From contig NC_134982.1 in NCBI RefSeq assembly GCF_965638725.1, forward strand, positions 57,411,816-57,475,815: DNA of 64,000 bases. Reading direction: 5' to 3'. Under the pieces are notes generated by a model. That model worked only from the letters and a program-made list of their open reading frames with translations. It was not told the origin of the DNA and made no database searches. A program made the position numbers and the translations under genes. Source of the stretch: Aptenodytes patagonicus (taxonomy: Eukaryota > Chordata > Aves > Sphenisciformes > Spheniscidae). Position 1 is the first letter of the stretch; each line of letters opens with the position of its first letter. This document shows positions 1-14,600 of the stretch, in pieces.

Positions 1-917
1 ATTTTTAACATAAATTGTTGAGAAAATACATTTGTGAATAAACAGTCACTCTGAGAGTGTGCTACATTTTTTTCTATGCTATCAGGAGTGAAACTGTGGT
101 TAATTTAAAAATGTCAAGGACAGAGGGTATAATTTATTTCCAGTTAGTAAAAAACTGAAGAGGCTGAAAAACACTTGGAAATGTACCACTTAAAAAAACT
201 GGTTTAGAAAGAGTGAAAAATTCTGCTTGGTATTACCTTTATCTCAGAGTGTGGGTTTTTTTTCTTGGAAGTCCTGAAGAATTGAGACTAAGTTCACAAT
301 GCTTTAAGTGTTTGCCTTTTTGTTTGAGGCCCAGCTATTCAAATTTACATATAAACGCCCTACGCAGCATTTTGCTTCCTCTCCTTCAGGTTCCCAGTAG
401 GATCCTTTCACTGCATTCATCTAGTTTTATGGAGTATATAGTGCATACCATGCCTAGTCATTTAAAAGAAAAAAATTACAAATTTGGAAAACAGTTAAAG
501 TGCTCAGATTTTTATATAATCCTTCCCCTGTTGAAACTCTGATAATAAAGCCAGGTTTTTAGGATAAATTTTACATTTTACTTTCTTGTGACTTCTAAAT
601 TTTAAACTGGTAAAATTTTTAATTATTTGTTTCTTCAGTTAATGATTAAGAAGTTTTCTGTCTTTTCAGGAAATAATACCTTAAAATTAATGATGCAGTT
701 GAACCTATTCAGGATTTTTCTCATTAATAGCATTGGACTTGAACACATTGGTTCTTGGTATCTTCAGTGAATGTTGTATACAAAATTACACCAGAAAAGA
801 TAGGTTTAACCTAACTGCTTATACACTTCTGTTGTTTTCCTTGGTGTGTAACATATTATTTCATGCAATGGGTGTTTCAACTCAGAAGTTTAAATGTCTG
901 TAACTTACCTTCATCAG
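1..917 (+). other. RNF170: RNF170 intron (3' part)
   Basis: AT-rich sequence before the first recognisable RNF170 exon. It ends in a polypyrimidine-poor but usable acceptor (TTCATCAG) at 911-917. Several short open frames occur, none with recognisable protein content. I read it as the 3' end of the intron upstream of the exon that carries the second half of the RING finger. No RNA gene or repeat was recognised. Confidence 0.7.
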
Positions 918-991
918 GTTCCTGCATTATTGCCTACTGGAGGTATGGCTCATGGCTTGGTGCCATCCGTTGTCCAATCTGCAGACAAACG
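918..991 (+). CDS. RNF170: RNF170 exon: second half of the RING finger
   Basis: This exon encodes [20 protein letters not shown] followed by RQT, the C-terminal half of the C3HC4 RING of RNF170. Visible zinc ligands are the Cys before IIAYW and the final CPIC pair. RNF170 is an ER-membrane E3 ubiquitin ligase known to ubiquitinate activated IP3 receptors and to associate with erlins. The exon begins with the last two bases of a split Gly codon (AG acceptor at 916-917) and ends on a codon boundary before GT at 992-993, so the frame continues exactly into the next exon. The first RING ligands and the N-terminal membrane segment must lie upstream, outside the window. The only difference from the human protein I notice in this exon core is Arg for Ser before CPIC. 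Identity is near certain. Confidence 0.96.
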
Positions 992-2960
992 GTAATATTT
1001 CAAGTAAACATGGACCTGGCAGTTTGGCTATCTAGTATAGCTTACCAAAAAAGCATTTACATGTGAACTGCAGTAGTGAGACTGACAGAAGAAGTCGTCT
1101 GAGGAGCTGAAAGAATATGGATATGTGAGATATAGTTGGTGGACATTAAGTTTTTTTGAACTTTTTGCTTTGCCAAATGGCTCAAAAAATACAGATTGTT
1201 CCTGCAACTCGAATTTAAGTGAACAGCACTGATAACTCGGCCATTTTTCCTGTAAAGCAGTATATGAAAACAGAAAATCATAAGATCTTAACTGTGATTC
1301 TTCCATGCTTTCTGTTTGGGATATTATATAACTTCTTCACCAGAACTTGCATCTGAAAGACCTGGTTGTTGTTCAAGACTGTCAGTAGGCAGTATACTAC
1401 TGGTTTCTGAGAAGTACCCTCTCCCTTCCTTCTCTCCCTGCCAAAACAACCTATCCATGTCAATTTCTTGTTTTGTCCTTATTTTTAGTTTGTATGTATT
1501 ATTAATTTGAGCTTTGTAGAGCAAGCATTAACTTACTTCCTATGCAACTTACTTACATTGTCAGTTGTATGTCCCTGCAACTCATTAATACTTAGGATCT
1601 CTGAGTCTTACAGTGTAAGTTTTAACAAAAGTACATCTTCATTTTAACAGTGCACAAACTACAGAGCTAGTAACTTCTGATGAATTATATAACATGCTTC
1701 ACACCCTGGCCCATACATTGTATCCTGCTTTGATTGTGTGTATCAGCAGGACAAATGACTGTAAGAAGGCAGAGGAACGAAAGCAAAATAGGTATGAACA
1801 GAGGAAGAATGAATAAGTTTAGAGTGTAGCCAGCGAGGAGAGAAACACAAAAAATAAAGACGAGGAAGATGAAAAAGGAGAAAATAAGTTATTATTTTAG
1901 TGTCTCTTCTTACATAGTTGTTCTTCTACCTTCCTCCAAGTAACAGGTAAAGTGGGTGGTACTGCTTGCACAGTTATGCATTCATTCTCACCCTGTGAAG
2001 TAAGAAAAGTGAGGTCTGATTTATAAATGAGGAATGGAAGTATGTACACGTGAACAACATGAATCATACAGAAGGTTTGTGGCAGGGCTAAGAGTTGAAT
2101 GTAGATCTGCTCGTGCTGTCATTTGCTAAATGTGACTGCTGCACAGATACAAGATATATATATTTAGTGGCCTGGTACAGAGGGAGCTTTTGAAGATTGT
2201 AATAATTTAAAGTGCTATGCATTTTCTGTTTCCTATGATAATCTGCATTTTATACCTGAACATGGCTTCCAAATACAAGTCTTAAGTTTTCAGAAACACC
2301 TATACAGAAAGATAACATAAGATATATGTGAATATGACCTTTCATATTTTTCTATGTTTGCATGAAAGTTAACCCAAGAACATAGCAGAATTCTCTGTGC
2401 TTACAAAAGAGCTGAAGGTTAATATCTTTTTCTGTTAACTTATTATTCTGTATGATTGTCCTTGGTCTTGGTGTGAACGTCCGTACGGAAAAGTATGAGT
2501 TTTGCTGCTTGTTTGCTGAAATGCGAGGCCATTCTAAAGATGGAAGAAGAATAGCCTGATTGGTTGCTTTATTTGATTTTCAGTTTAAGAAACAAAACTA
2601 GATTAATTTGGTAAATTAACTGTATTCTCAATATCATCTGTCCCACTGCTGAAACATAAACCATTTAGGTGTTTAGAAAAATTTCCTGTAAGCCTCTCTT
2701 AGAAGGAGGAATCTTATGCTTGTTTTTAATAATCTTTTAAAAAATTAATATTCTGTGAAGAGTTGTAAGCAATGAATTTGTTAAAACTTAGCAGCAGTAT
2801 CCATGTTAGTAGTTTTTGTTTTATTTTGCTACTAAATATTCAACTAAAACAAAGTGTGTTCTAGGTGGTTAACTGAAGATTACTGTTTTCATTTATAGTT
2901 CACAATATCTGCATTTAAAAGACAGTTGCACATGTAACAAAATCTCCCTGCTGTGCCTAG
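992..2960 (+). other. RNF170: RNF170 intron
   Basis: This intron of about 1.97 kb runs between the two RNF170 exons, with GT at 992-993 and AG at 2959-2960 (GTGCCTAG). It is AT-rich. I see no embedded gene, RNA or transposon in it. Confidence 0.85.
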
Positions 2961-3065
2961 GTAACATTGTTTTTACCACTCTTTGGTGAAGATCAGCAGG
3001 ATGCAACCCAAGTATTTCAAGATGTTAATGATTACAATCGGAGATTCTCAGGACAGCCCAGATCT
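2961..3065 (+). CDS. RNF170: RNF170 exon: post-RING linker
   Basis: Thirty-five codons in phase 0 run from [20 protein letters not shown] to [15 protein letters not shown]. The segment [15 protein letters not shown] is the highly conserved linker between the RING and the C-terminal membrane domain of RNF170. The acidic GEDQQDAT stretch is the variable part; from memory, the human protein has a slightly longer version of it. Boundaries are CTGTGCCTAG before 2961 and GTAAG after 3065. The linker continues directly into the next exon's Ile-Met-Glu-Arg sequence, as expected. Confidence 0.96.
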
Positions 3066-4823
3066 GTAAGTTTTGGGTAAATTTCGGTGAAAGTCACTGA
3101 TTTGAGGGCAGATTAACAGCATTTTTTGTGATTTTTTTTTCCCCTTCTTTTTTTTTTCTTTTCCCCTGGGATATGAATTTTCTCTTCACAATGCTTAGGG
3201 ACTATGCAAGTTTTCCTTAGGAAATTCATGTTTATATAGTTACGGCAAACCCACGACCTTGAAAATATTTATTCGTAATTTGTGGAAATGTATGGAAACT
3301 TGCATTTTTGTTGTGAGTGAGAACTGCTAATATGCCTCGAGTTCCCTATTTATGTGTTAAGCGCTTTTTTAATTACGACTTGTTAATTTGAAAGGATTAA
3401 TAATTAGTCAGTAAAAATACTTAATGAAATACATGACATGCAAGGAAGAATATTTACTTGATGGATCTCTGCATTGATTAGAAGAATCTGAAGTTCTACT
3501 CTGTGCCTTTCTTCCTCAGATTTCAAGCTATATGCTGTCTTGATTTTTTTATTTTCCTCCTAGATTATATTACAGTCTTTATTCTGCTCTCTGAGTGAAG
3601 AAAACAGGATTTTTTTGATAAATAGCTAAGAGAGATGGTTGAAGTTCTGCGAACTTTAGAAAGTCAGCCTTGTGAGCCTGTCTTCTATGTGCATGTTCTG
3701 ATTCGCAAGGTGAAATGCATGCACATGCATACTAGTAACTTCCCTGCTTGTCTTCATCTGTTAGTTGGATTTGGATATTATAACAAAACATTAGCAAGAA
3801 AAATTTACAGTCCAAAGAGGCAAAAGAGGTGTGAGATGGGAATTTTTTTTTTTCATGTTCTAAACCGCAAAACAGTTACGCTTTTGATCCAGAATAGACT
3901 GAAACTACCTTTCAGGCTCCATTGGACCTCTCTGTGGGCTCTGTGTCTAGTCCCCAGTAACCTGTCTGAGGCCACGCTGGAAGTCTGCATTAAAGCCCTA
4001 ATCAGACTAGATAAATTGTCTTTGATTTATACATGGTGTATTGCCTTAACCACATACAAAATTCCTTTCTAGAGAACTTTTTCAGCCTTGGCAATAACTC
4101 ATTTTAATGTCATGGCTCTGTGTAGAAACTGTGTACAGTAGAAAAGGAACCAGTATCAAAAAAAATTTCAAAGTTCACCCCTCCCTACGCCTCACAACAA
4201 AAACCTGAATATTTTCTACTCAGCAGTCCCTCACTAAGATGACAGAATCATAGTAGAAAAACGGAAAGGAGCCAGGGATGGATTCATTTAAAGGTTCTTT
4301 AGTTTACTTTGAAGCTTGATCCATCCTTTGGAAACTTATGTGAATCACTGGTTATATGCCAGGGGAGAGAGTGTTTTGTTTCTGAAGAACTGCAACCTAT
4401 TCTACTTTACCTGTTGTGGTTTTCTCGCAACCCCTAGTTGTCTTCCATTCTGATCGATATTTCACTCAAGTTAACCTGTTTGCTGTTTCTCCCTTCCTCA
4501 GTCATTTGTTTTACTCTAGTAGTCACTGCTTTTCCTTCTTAACAGATGCCAATGTATTTTGTAGTGAGTTAAATGTATGTTTTACGGTATAGAATAACAC
4601 AGTTTGACTGTTTCTTGAAAACATGTATATTCTAAATCTGACTTTTTACCCAGCAAAACTAAATCCAGGAAGTCTTGTCTCACTGTTTTTTGTTTCAATT
4701 CTTATAAACTAACAGATTCCAAAGCTGTAACGTAGTAACAGAAACTTCAGAATAAAAAAGGACCCATTTAGCATGGGCCTGTTGCTAAAGCAAAATACTA
4801 ACTTTTGGTTTCTTTCTTCATAG
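3066..4823 (+). other. RNF170: RNF170 last intron
   Basis: A 1.76 kb intron with a strong GTAAG donor and a TTTCTTCATAG acceptor. A 145-codon open frame at 3635-4072 shows no family resemblance and lies wholly in the intron, so I treat it as chance. No mobile element was recognised. Confidence 0.85.
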
Positions 4824-5093
<270 letters not shown>

Positions 5094-5600
5094 AATGGAC
5101 GAAAATGACCCAAATGCAGAGGTGGTTGTGGAATGTTTTAAAAAGAGAACTATAACATAAGTATGATATAGCAAGGCGCCTGTGTACAGTTTCAGTAGTT
5201 ACCAACTTCATAGCTGGTCATCTTATACAAATATGAAGGGTTAGTATGTGGTGATGCTTCACTGGAATCTTTAATTTGTGTATTACATATGCTTCATAAG
5301 GATGAGGTTAGTTTTATAATGTAATAAACTACCTTCATCTACTTCCATCTGATGAACAACTGTATGTAATCAAAGCAGAAAACACCTTTTTTGGTGTGTG
5401 GTTTGTGAAAAAGGAGTTCTAGTAAAGGACTTCTAACAAAAAATCCGTTTGGGTAATCTAGACATGTATAAGGAAATTCAGAAATTCTTCACAGTACAGT
5501 TATCATGGCTAAATTGTTTAATGTTTCCCTATTGTGGGCTAGAGTTTTTTAAAATAAAAGTAGCTTTGTGTCTCTCTGTGGAAGAAGAAACCCAAGGACC
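5094..5600 (+). other. RNF170: RNF170 3' UTR with candidate poly(A) signals
   Basis: Sequence after the RNF170 stop. Canonical AATAAA hexamers occur at 5323-5328 and 5553-5558. A GT-rich stretch (GGTGTGTGGTTTGTG) about 65 bases after the first is a plausible downstream element. A further AATAAA at 8462-8467 could serve a long 3' UTR isoform. The true cleavage site cannot be fixed without RNA data. Confidence 0.5.
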
Positions 5601-8600
5601 ACACTACAATTATCACCCTGCAGTTTGCTGTTGTCCACATGCTTCACGAAAACAAGGAGAACACCTCAGTATTGGTTGAACTGCACTATGTACGGCTGCA
5701 TGCAATTCGTACAATTTTATTTTTATATTTGGGAATATACACACAGTATCTGATCTAGATAGAGAAACCAATATTATGCACACCAGACTGGTTAGTGCTC
5801 TATTTTTAAACGGGAGCATGTTTTTTCTCGTCAGGCTTGTTTGTTTGGTAGGTATGTGTCTTGGAAGTGGGGGTTTTATGCTGCTTTGGGTCAATGCAAT
5901 GTATCTGAACTGAGAGTTTGCATTCCTTCAGTTGCATTAAAGCATTTAGCCGATGGAGAGAACCCTCAAATTTTAGACAATGGTTAAAGAAAAGAAGTCA
6001 GAACCAGATGTTTACACTACAGACCTTTACCTGAAGGTACATTCTGCAATACAAGTATTAAACAACTTAGATATTGGGGCGTTTGATTTTCAGTTGGGGT
6101 TTTCTTTCTTCAACTTTGGTTGGTTGATTTGTATGTGGGTAGAGAGGGTTCTGAACTACCTTGAAAAAGATCTGTGATAAGGGACCACAAAAAAGTACTG
6201 GAAATGTTTTCAAAAATACCCGGGTATTAATTATCCTTCAAGTTGATTTTTTTTTTTCATGTTGAATTTGAATATAGGCTGTCATAGCTACAAAAGTCAT
6301 TTGAAAATATTTTCATTTTAAGAAATGAATGTCTCTAGAAAGGTCAAAGATATTCTAGATCTATGTACTTTTTAGCTCAAGGAATGATAATTGCCATTTC
6401 ATTTTAGCTTCCTGAGTACTTGAAAGACAGTGATTAGACAGGTGATTCTTTGCATGTTTACATATATGGGATGAGACTTACAGTGAAAGGGACCTTTTCA
6501 CAACTTCTGCGTTTTGCCCATGCAAGCGTCTTTCCACAGCTTCTAGCACCTAGGCGTGTGCAGGAAGGTGGTAGAGCTGGCACCTGACGTGTCAGTCATT
6601 GGGGTTGAAGATTGTCCTTCAGTGTCAGTGTTTTAAATGACATCAATTTAAAAGTAAATTCACTGATTCTTCATTTGAATATTTGCTTTTGAAAAGCCAA
6701 AGACATTTTACAAATGAACTGGAAAGCTAAATTTTTCCTTGTTGCTGTTTGCTAGAGATGGGCAAGAGGAGAAACAGGAAGTGAAACAAGGGTGGGAGGA
6801 GGAGGGCGAGACAGAAAATGACATTTTTGGAAGCAAGTGCTATTGGTTTTGGCAAACTAACTGTTCTTGAGCATCTTAGTTGAGCTTTTCCCTTTGTGTT
6901 GGCATTGCTAATGTATGGTGATGGTTTAGTGGCTACCTCAGTTAAAAGTCATTAAGGTATTACTGAGTAAGCGTGGGATATTCATAAACTGTTAGGTACA
7001 TTTACAAAGCAAGATAGTAGTTTAGGATCTTAGGTAAGACAGGATTTTGCAGTTTTGCTGTAAGCATTGTTTTGGTTTTGGTTTGGTTCCCCCCCCCCCA
7101 AGAGCAAACTCCAAAAAAGTATTTTTAATTGAGTAAATTTATCACCCCCTTTTCTCCTGGAGTTTAACTTGTGGGTCTGCTTAGAGAAGAGTGTGAACTG
7201 CTGTTGTAGAACAACTGGAGTCTGTTCATAGAATCTGTTGGTCTAGTGCCTCCTCCATATGTTTATCCTATGATTGTGTTTATTTTCCCATGACTCTTTA
7301 AATCCAGAGTGGATATAGATGTACATGAAGCTGCTTACTGATTTGTTTTCACTGAGCTCCCCAATTCCACATGCTGCTGTGAAGTTCATGCAGAAACATC
7401 CATCCAAGGGGTTTGCTCCTGAAGAACAGACCTGTGTACCTGAAGTCATGTACAAGCCACATCTGAGTAGCTACATAAAGTTTACCCGTGTTCTGTTTCT
7501 TCCTGCACTACATTTCTGCTAGCCAGAAAGGTTTCACTCAGAGGCTTCTGCTTACTTTTGAATATTGAGTAACATTGTGAGCTTAAATTCAACACATTAA
7601 ATGCTTGACAGAATTAGGACCATCCTTTCTTTTCACCAATATGCGTGCTTGCTTGTGGAGGCTTTTTTTTGGTCCTGCAAGCGACTGATGAACAGTATTA
7701 TGACTTGCTCAGACCTTTTTGTGAACAGCTGTAACGTAGATGCCTCTGTCCTGCAGCATCTGGCTGCTGCTCCTTTACACAAACCTGAACTAGCTGTAAG
7801 TTAGCTATCTTGGGCACTTAGCTTGAGCTTAACTTAAGCTCTAGAGCTCCCAAGAAGCTGGGGATTAATACATGAGCATGTAGTATTCCTGAACTGTGTG
7901 CTGACAAGTTGTTCTGGCAGCAACGTTAAAGGGAAGTGCTAGAGCTGAGCACTGGCTTCAGAATGTGAAGGAAATAGGTGATGCTGTGTGGAGAGTGACT
8001 GCAAACGTCGCTGCAGTTTTGTATCCTGGAATGGGGCAGCCGTGTCACCAAGGGGGGAAAAGAAAAAAAAGGAAAACTTTAGCAGCAAAGAAGAGATACA
8101 GGGAAAAAAAATACAGTTCTTAAAAGATTCTTACGGCATCACCAAAAACTGTGTGAAATATTTGATTGTTCCAGCAATATTAACAAAGGGGAAAACTAAA
8201 GTTATACTTAATAGCTCTTACAGAATAACTTGTAGCATCTTGAGGCCTAATGATCATCCTTACGACAAGTGCTGTATAGAGCGATCTGTTTCTGTGTTGT
8301 TTGTGTCTCACACCATTACGTCTATGAGGATGAGGCAGAACGGTGTGATTTGGGGATACAGTTTCGCCATAGGTTTCATAGAACTGTAGCAGTGACCTGT
8401 GTGTTACACTAGATTTTTAAGACAAAAGGATTTAAACCTACTTGTTGTTACTTTTAATGATAATAAATTGCTATTAAAGTAAGAGATTCTCTTGATCTAT
8501 TTTATTGACTTTCTGGGTGGGAAATGGTTTTATTCCCCCGTTTCCCCCTTCCCTGAGCTAAAGTTGGCGGTAGCTCTTCTGTAGTCTTGGTCGATTCTTA

Positions 8601-11600
8601 TCTTGGTGTCTGAGGACAGGGTGTTCCGAGATAGCTCTGTCATTTTCATCTTTATTATTGCCATTATAAGGATTACAAAATTTCTAAGATCTTAGTCCCA
8701 GAAGTGTATTGTACATTAGATGTCTTTTCCCTGAGCAGTCCGACCAGTACCTTCAGATCCATGGGCACTAAGCTTTCAGGATGATAAACCAGTACAGATG
8801 ATTAATTAGCACCTTCACATATCAATCCTCCAAGCAAACAAAAGCATAAAGCAGGTGGATGAGAATCCAGTTAGTGGTGTAAATTGAAGGAAACAGGAAA
8901 TAGTCTCTGTAGGTTTACAGGAAAGTTGGGGTAGGGCAGGGAAGAACTGGATGTGACTGGCCTGTGCTGCAATCCTGTGCTTTTCCTGATTCATACCGTG
9001 AAAGGCTCCTGGGCATCGGGAAGACATGATCCATTCTGCTAAGAAATGTCCAACAAGTCTTAGCTGAGAAGTCCAGGGCCAAGTTGGGCCAAGTCTTCCA
9101 GACTCGGAGGTGAACTTTGTAGCCTGCTTTGGTACAGGGTTCCAGTGTTTATGGAAAAACATGTAATTACGTATTTGGTAAGCTATTAAATCAGGTTGAA
9201 AGTTTGATGGGTACACACTTGTCCTTCCTTCTGATGCCTCTGTGCTTGCTGTGGGAAGCTCAGCTAAACACTTGAGAGTTCCTCCCCCAAGGCTGCCAGA
9301 GTAGATGGCTGTTTTAGAAGGTCTTGTTGTACAGTTGCAGTTGTAGGTAGGTTTTCTGCATCCAACTGCCAACTGAACGGGCAACTGCCCATTAGTCACC
9401 AATACTGGAAGCCACGCGGGCATTTGTTCCAAGGAGACATAGCAATAAGTCTCATTATCCCTGTTTCTTTGAGATGTAGCATCCTAGTGGGTTGCCTTCT
9501 TCCCTGTTGTGGGCACTGGGGTTTTGACCTGGGGAAGAAGCTGCTAAATTTCATTACATCTATGAATCTACAGAGAATCTACATCCCTCAGCTCAGGGAC
9601 CTGCAGATGTTTAGGGCAGAGATAGGGTGCAGGTGCTGCTCCCATGTGGGCAGCACATCATCAGACACTGTGGTAAGTAGAGGCGCTTTCTGTAAACTGG
9701 GGATTTTGTTCATTCAGGGAGCGGGAAGTCAATCCAAGTAATAAAATAAATAATTAATACTGCAAAATGAGGCAAGCAGGAGGTTAAAGTTGAGTTTCCT
9801 ATACTACGACCTGGGTTCAGTCTCTTTGTATGCCCCTGCTCTGTATCACGTTGCCTTATGTAAGATGTTTGTCACTTCAGCATCCACATAAAAGTCTATC
9901 GTAGATATATTTCGTTCGTGCCTAGGTAATCTCAGATCTTGCCATGGGTAATTCTACTGCAACTTTCATGGCAACTGTTAGGGCTGCTCCGTTGAGTGGA
10001 TTAAATCAAAGGGTGTGGCAGGGTGGGGGGGAACAAAAAGCGTCCTCTTAAAGAAAATTCCTAATTCTGTGATCTATTCTTACTGGTACTGCATGGCGCT
10101 GTATGAGGGCATCTAAATATCTTGTTTCTCTTCGTTTATGCTAATACTAGGTAAAAGGCACAAGAATGATGAAAACTCTAGAAAATACATCCAGGAGGAA
10201 AGGTTGGAAAGACTGGTATTTTGCCTATAGGGTGGACTGAGGAAGACATAAGTCTTTAAATATGTTAAAAGGGGATGCTATTCTCTGCTATTCTCTGGAG
10301 GAAGTAGCAGTGAGCTTGAATTGCAGCGAATGAGACTTAGATTAGAAGAAGCTTTCCAAAGTGAATCGGGAGAGGATATTGTCAGGGCGTTGGTGGAACC
10401 TCTGCTGGGAGGCTTCTGAAGGCAGGGGAACATCTGTGGGGACTGGTTTCTGCACAGCTAGTCCTGCCTGGGGAAGGGGCAGATGAATGAAAAGGTGGCT
10501 GCTTTCAAGGCGGCTGGTCTGGGCCTTAATAGACATGGGACCAGAGAAGTCCTGATCTGATCAAGTCTGTCTTGCTGCTGGTGTTGCTGACACGTTACCT
10601 GTACGCATCAGCCGGCACACCTGACCAGCTTACCTTTCCCCAGGAGTTTTGCTAAATAGCAGTGCTTAAAATCCCTGGGGTAACGATATGGCTCCACCTT
10701 ATTTTGGGACACCTTAATGATTATTTGCAATAATATTCCATTTTATTACAAAAACTCATTGTTTGCCCCATATTTTCTGAGAAGAGGATTACTTCTCATG
10801 ATTAACAGATGCTTAATTGGTGGGAGGGAAGGAGAGGGGAAAGGAACATAATTGATAATATTGAGTCAATTGCTCATTGCTGGCAGGTAACTGATGGGGA
10901 ACCATGGGTGTATCAGGTGTTACTAATAGATTGGCTAGAATATGTTGCATGGAAAGCTGTTCAGCTTCACGCTAGCATATGTTGTGCTGCACAGTCAAGA
11001 ATTGTTTTCTCCCCCCTCCCCCTTTCTGCCTTCATTCTAGAAACTTATTTCTTCTTTTACCAAGATGGGGAGGCAGCAGAACCTGAAAATAATCCATGCC
11101 ACACTTTATACAGGGCAGTGCAAGCACTCCTGTGTAAACCACCTTTTTCAGGGAGAGGCCTCCCATCATCCCATGGGACGTGACCTTACTCTCTGAAGCG
11201 GAAGGTCACGCTTTTGTCTTTCTTGCCTTCTACACCGTCTGGGTCTCAGGGGTTGGCGTTGCCTGATGCTGTTGCCTTTGTGTCTGGGCTCTAAGGAGGG
11301 TCACAGTATTCAATTTAATGAAGGTTGACTCAAAATAACTATTATAATATGCCTCATCAGTGAGCTGGTTTATGACAGTTTATGGTTTATGTTTTATCCC
11401 ATCTAGGGTCTTCAGCATCCAACCCACCAACCTGAAGCTGCTGCAGTCTCATTTCTCTTTTCCTTGCAGATTTTTGTAGTTTTGTTCATTCCCCTTCCAC
11501 TTTCTTATTGTGGTGTGTAAGGACCACAGTAAAGATCACAAAGCAAATTTTGATGAATCACTTGCTCATATACCACAGCAGTTCACACCTTACCCCTGAA

Positions 11601-14600
11601 TATCCCTTCCAGCTAACCCCTTAACTCTCTTGCATCTCATAGGCCATGCATCAGGAAGGAAGGTAGAAATGTGGTTAAATGGTTAAATTCCTCATGTAGC
11701 AACCTGAAGAAGACAGTTCAGTACAGCTCTGTGGTTCTGCCTCCTCCCCATGCAAGGAGCTGGGCACCCTGGGTCTGCTGTCTTTTTCCAAGAAGGATGA
11801 AGGACCTGAAGTCCAGCAACCTTTTGGCTTCTGGCTATAACCTCCCTCAGCAATGCCTCCTGGTTTGATAACTGCAAGTGGAGGATGGAGATCAGAGGAA
11901 GCACGGCACCAAAGCAGACCTCCAGTAGGCAGGGCTGTATTTGCGCCTGGGAGGCTGGAGAAAAGCCCATGTACTAAGGAGCTATTGCATACAGTTTCAG
12001 TCACGTCTGGAGAGACTGGTTTTCTCTGTCGCTGAGGTTGTCAGGTGCAAGTCTTTTCTTGATGAAAACCAAGGCATTGCTTTGAAAATAATCTCTGTGG
12101 TGTTACCCTTTATTTACATACAGGTATTTTGAGCCCCTGGGGTTCTTGTTCTCATGGTTTTGTTCACAGCTCTCACAAGCAAGGATTGTCTCAATATGAA
12201 AAGAAGAAGAGAGAACTCGGTAATCATATTGCAACTGCAAGAGCCCTAGCAAAAAAAACCCCATATGAGACACATGATTAAAACCACAAAGACTGGCAAC
12301 ATGGTGTCGGCAAAGCTGCTTCTCTGGAAATCCCGTGAACTTCCCATTCTGGGCTGCTAGGCAAACCCTTTCCTGGATTCAGATCTTTGCTGTTGATTCA
12401 TTTCACCTTGCTCAGAAGAAACAGGCGATTGATAGCAGTAATTTTAGATGTCAGATGAGCAGCAGAAGTAGCCACGCTAGCCCAGTCCCAGCAGACATTT
12501 TCCTGTCCTACCTCCTGCTCTGTGTTGGGCTGCACCCCATGGAGTGCCTCACTGACTCACAGGGGCACTGCAGATGCTACAGTAGATCTGGGGCAAAGAG
12601 GCGTAGGGAATAGCTGAAACATATCCTTGTAAGCCAAGAGATTGCTGGTGTTTCATTGTCAGAAACAGGAGAAGGAAGCAGGCAGATCTTTACCCTTTGG
12701 AGGAGAGAGAGGGACAGAGGGAGCCAGGGGACCACCCGCCTGCTGGGAAACGCCTAAAAGAACAGCCCCCAGTAAGGTATACTGCCTTGGAAAGGTCGGT
12801 GAGATCAAATCCTAACCGGGGCCTCTGTTGATCCCATGAGGAATGTGAGAGCCAAAAAGCAAGGCCAGGGTGCAGCTGCAGCCTGGGCAATGGGTCCCAG
12901 CACTGGCAAGCTGATGGAGGGGAGCCACAGCAAGGCAAGACCTGCCCCGCTGCACCCTCAGCGCCACACAGCAGCTTCACCACACGCCAGAGAGGCAAGC
13001 CGATCCCTGGGGCCAGGGCTGAGCTGGAGGCAGCAGCTGGACCAGCACGCCTGCAAGCCGGTGGAGTTAGGAGGGTGGGTCTTCTCACGCTGTGGTCCTT
13101 GATGTGGCTACAGGACTCTCCAGCTTTTTTGAGGGCCACCTGGCTTCTCAGGGCATCTGTTGCTGCCTTTCTTTGAGCTGCTGCAGACAGAGTGACCTGA
13201 GCCCAGTGGGAATGAATTAGTTGCACAACTCTTCACAAAGGAGCATAACATCAGCTTGCTTGTGTCCTCCTTGCTTTGGCGAGGGGAGTGACTCCTGGGT
13301 AGTGTTGTTCCTGGTAAAGATGATGGCAGGTAAGCAGAGGCTGCGTGGCCCAAGCTGTCCCTGCTGTTATGGGAAGGGACATGAATAGACCCAGGATGGG
13401 TGGGCTCCTTGGGTAGTGCACCTAGTTTTGGTGTCTCGCCTGACTCCTTGTAGGCATTTGCCATAGTTTCTTTTGCAATCTGCTCTTTCTGTGCATTTTC
13501 CTTAAGTATTTATGCTTTCTTGGAGGGGCTATGTCCTATAATCTCCATTGCCTTTGCTTTTACCATAAACTTGGGATTTGCTGCTCCATATAAGCAGTAT
13601 TGGGGTACTGCCTTAAAGCCCGCCACTTGTCCTTATAGCATGTGAAAAATCACAACAGGTAGACCCTAAATGGTTAAATTTTATTAAGTACCAAAATCTA
13701 GTGAAAATAAAATAATCCGAATGGGAAAGGGGAATCAACTTGGGGATTAGTCATTACTGAGTAGGATTTACAGAGGAGTAAAACTAGCGTAAAAATGTAA
13801 ACTAGCTTTGCATCCACCCACCATACCATGTTTGCTTGCTAAGAAACACCAAGCAAGAACCAGTAGGCACATCATCTGATTTACTGCAGCTAAGGTCCAT
13901 GGGTCAAAATAATCTGGCAAAAGAATGACATCTCAGACAGCAGATGTACATGCCTGAGCTGGGAAAGACCTACTTACAAACAGAGCGCCCACTGGTCCAT
14001 TGGCCACTGAGAGTTCCTGCAGCCTCCTCTCAGAGCTCTGTCTGCAGATCTTGGTACTGCCTGTGTGCCCGTTCTCTGAGGGATGTTTCACAGGAACTGT
14101 TGCAATCAAAAATATTTTCCACCCGAAGCTGTACTCTACTCCTTCCTGTTGGCACAAGGCAGATCAGATACTTGCCTGCGGACAGTACTACAGCATTGAC
14201 AAGGTTGTGCGCTACCCCCATGGAGGACTCCTTTCCCTCTGATATGGTCCTCTGCAGTAAGGATGCAGATTAAACCCCCTGTGTCCCAACAGCCTCCTTA
14301 TGTCCTCCTCCTCTGAGGAGGAGCCCTCTCCCACCAAGCCCCAGCCACCTCCCAACAGATGGCAGCAGCCTTGCACGTTGCCAGTGCACAAAGCTTGACA
14401 CTGTGCACAAAGAGTGGCAATTTTGGGGATGTTTTTCATGCCTAGTCATTCAAAGGCCTTTTGTTTTCCGGGCAAATGTAGTCTGATAAAGAGATTTCAG
14501 TACCTTGGCTGCTCTTGGTCTATCCTGTATCTTTTCCCATGGCCTTAATAAGTGCCTCTTCTTTTCTGCTGACAGCATCAGCACTGTTAAGTCAAATCAA

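Noticed and set aside
8815-9432. 205-codon minus-strand open frame
   Set aside because: No domain, signal, repeat or splice context was recognised, and composition is like its surroundings. It is probably a chance frame; conservation would be needed to revive it.
12690-13226. 178-codon minus-strand open frame in GC-richer sequence
   Set aside because: Low-complexity Ala/Ser/Leu content with overlapping frames on both strands, and no family resemblance.
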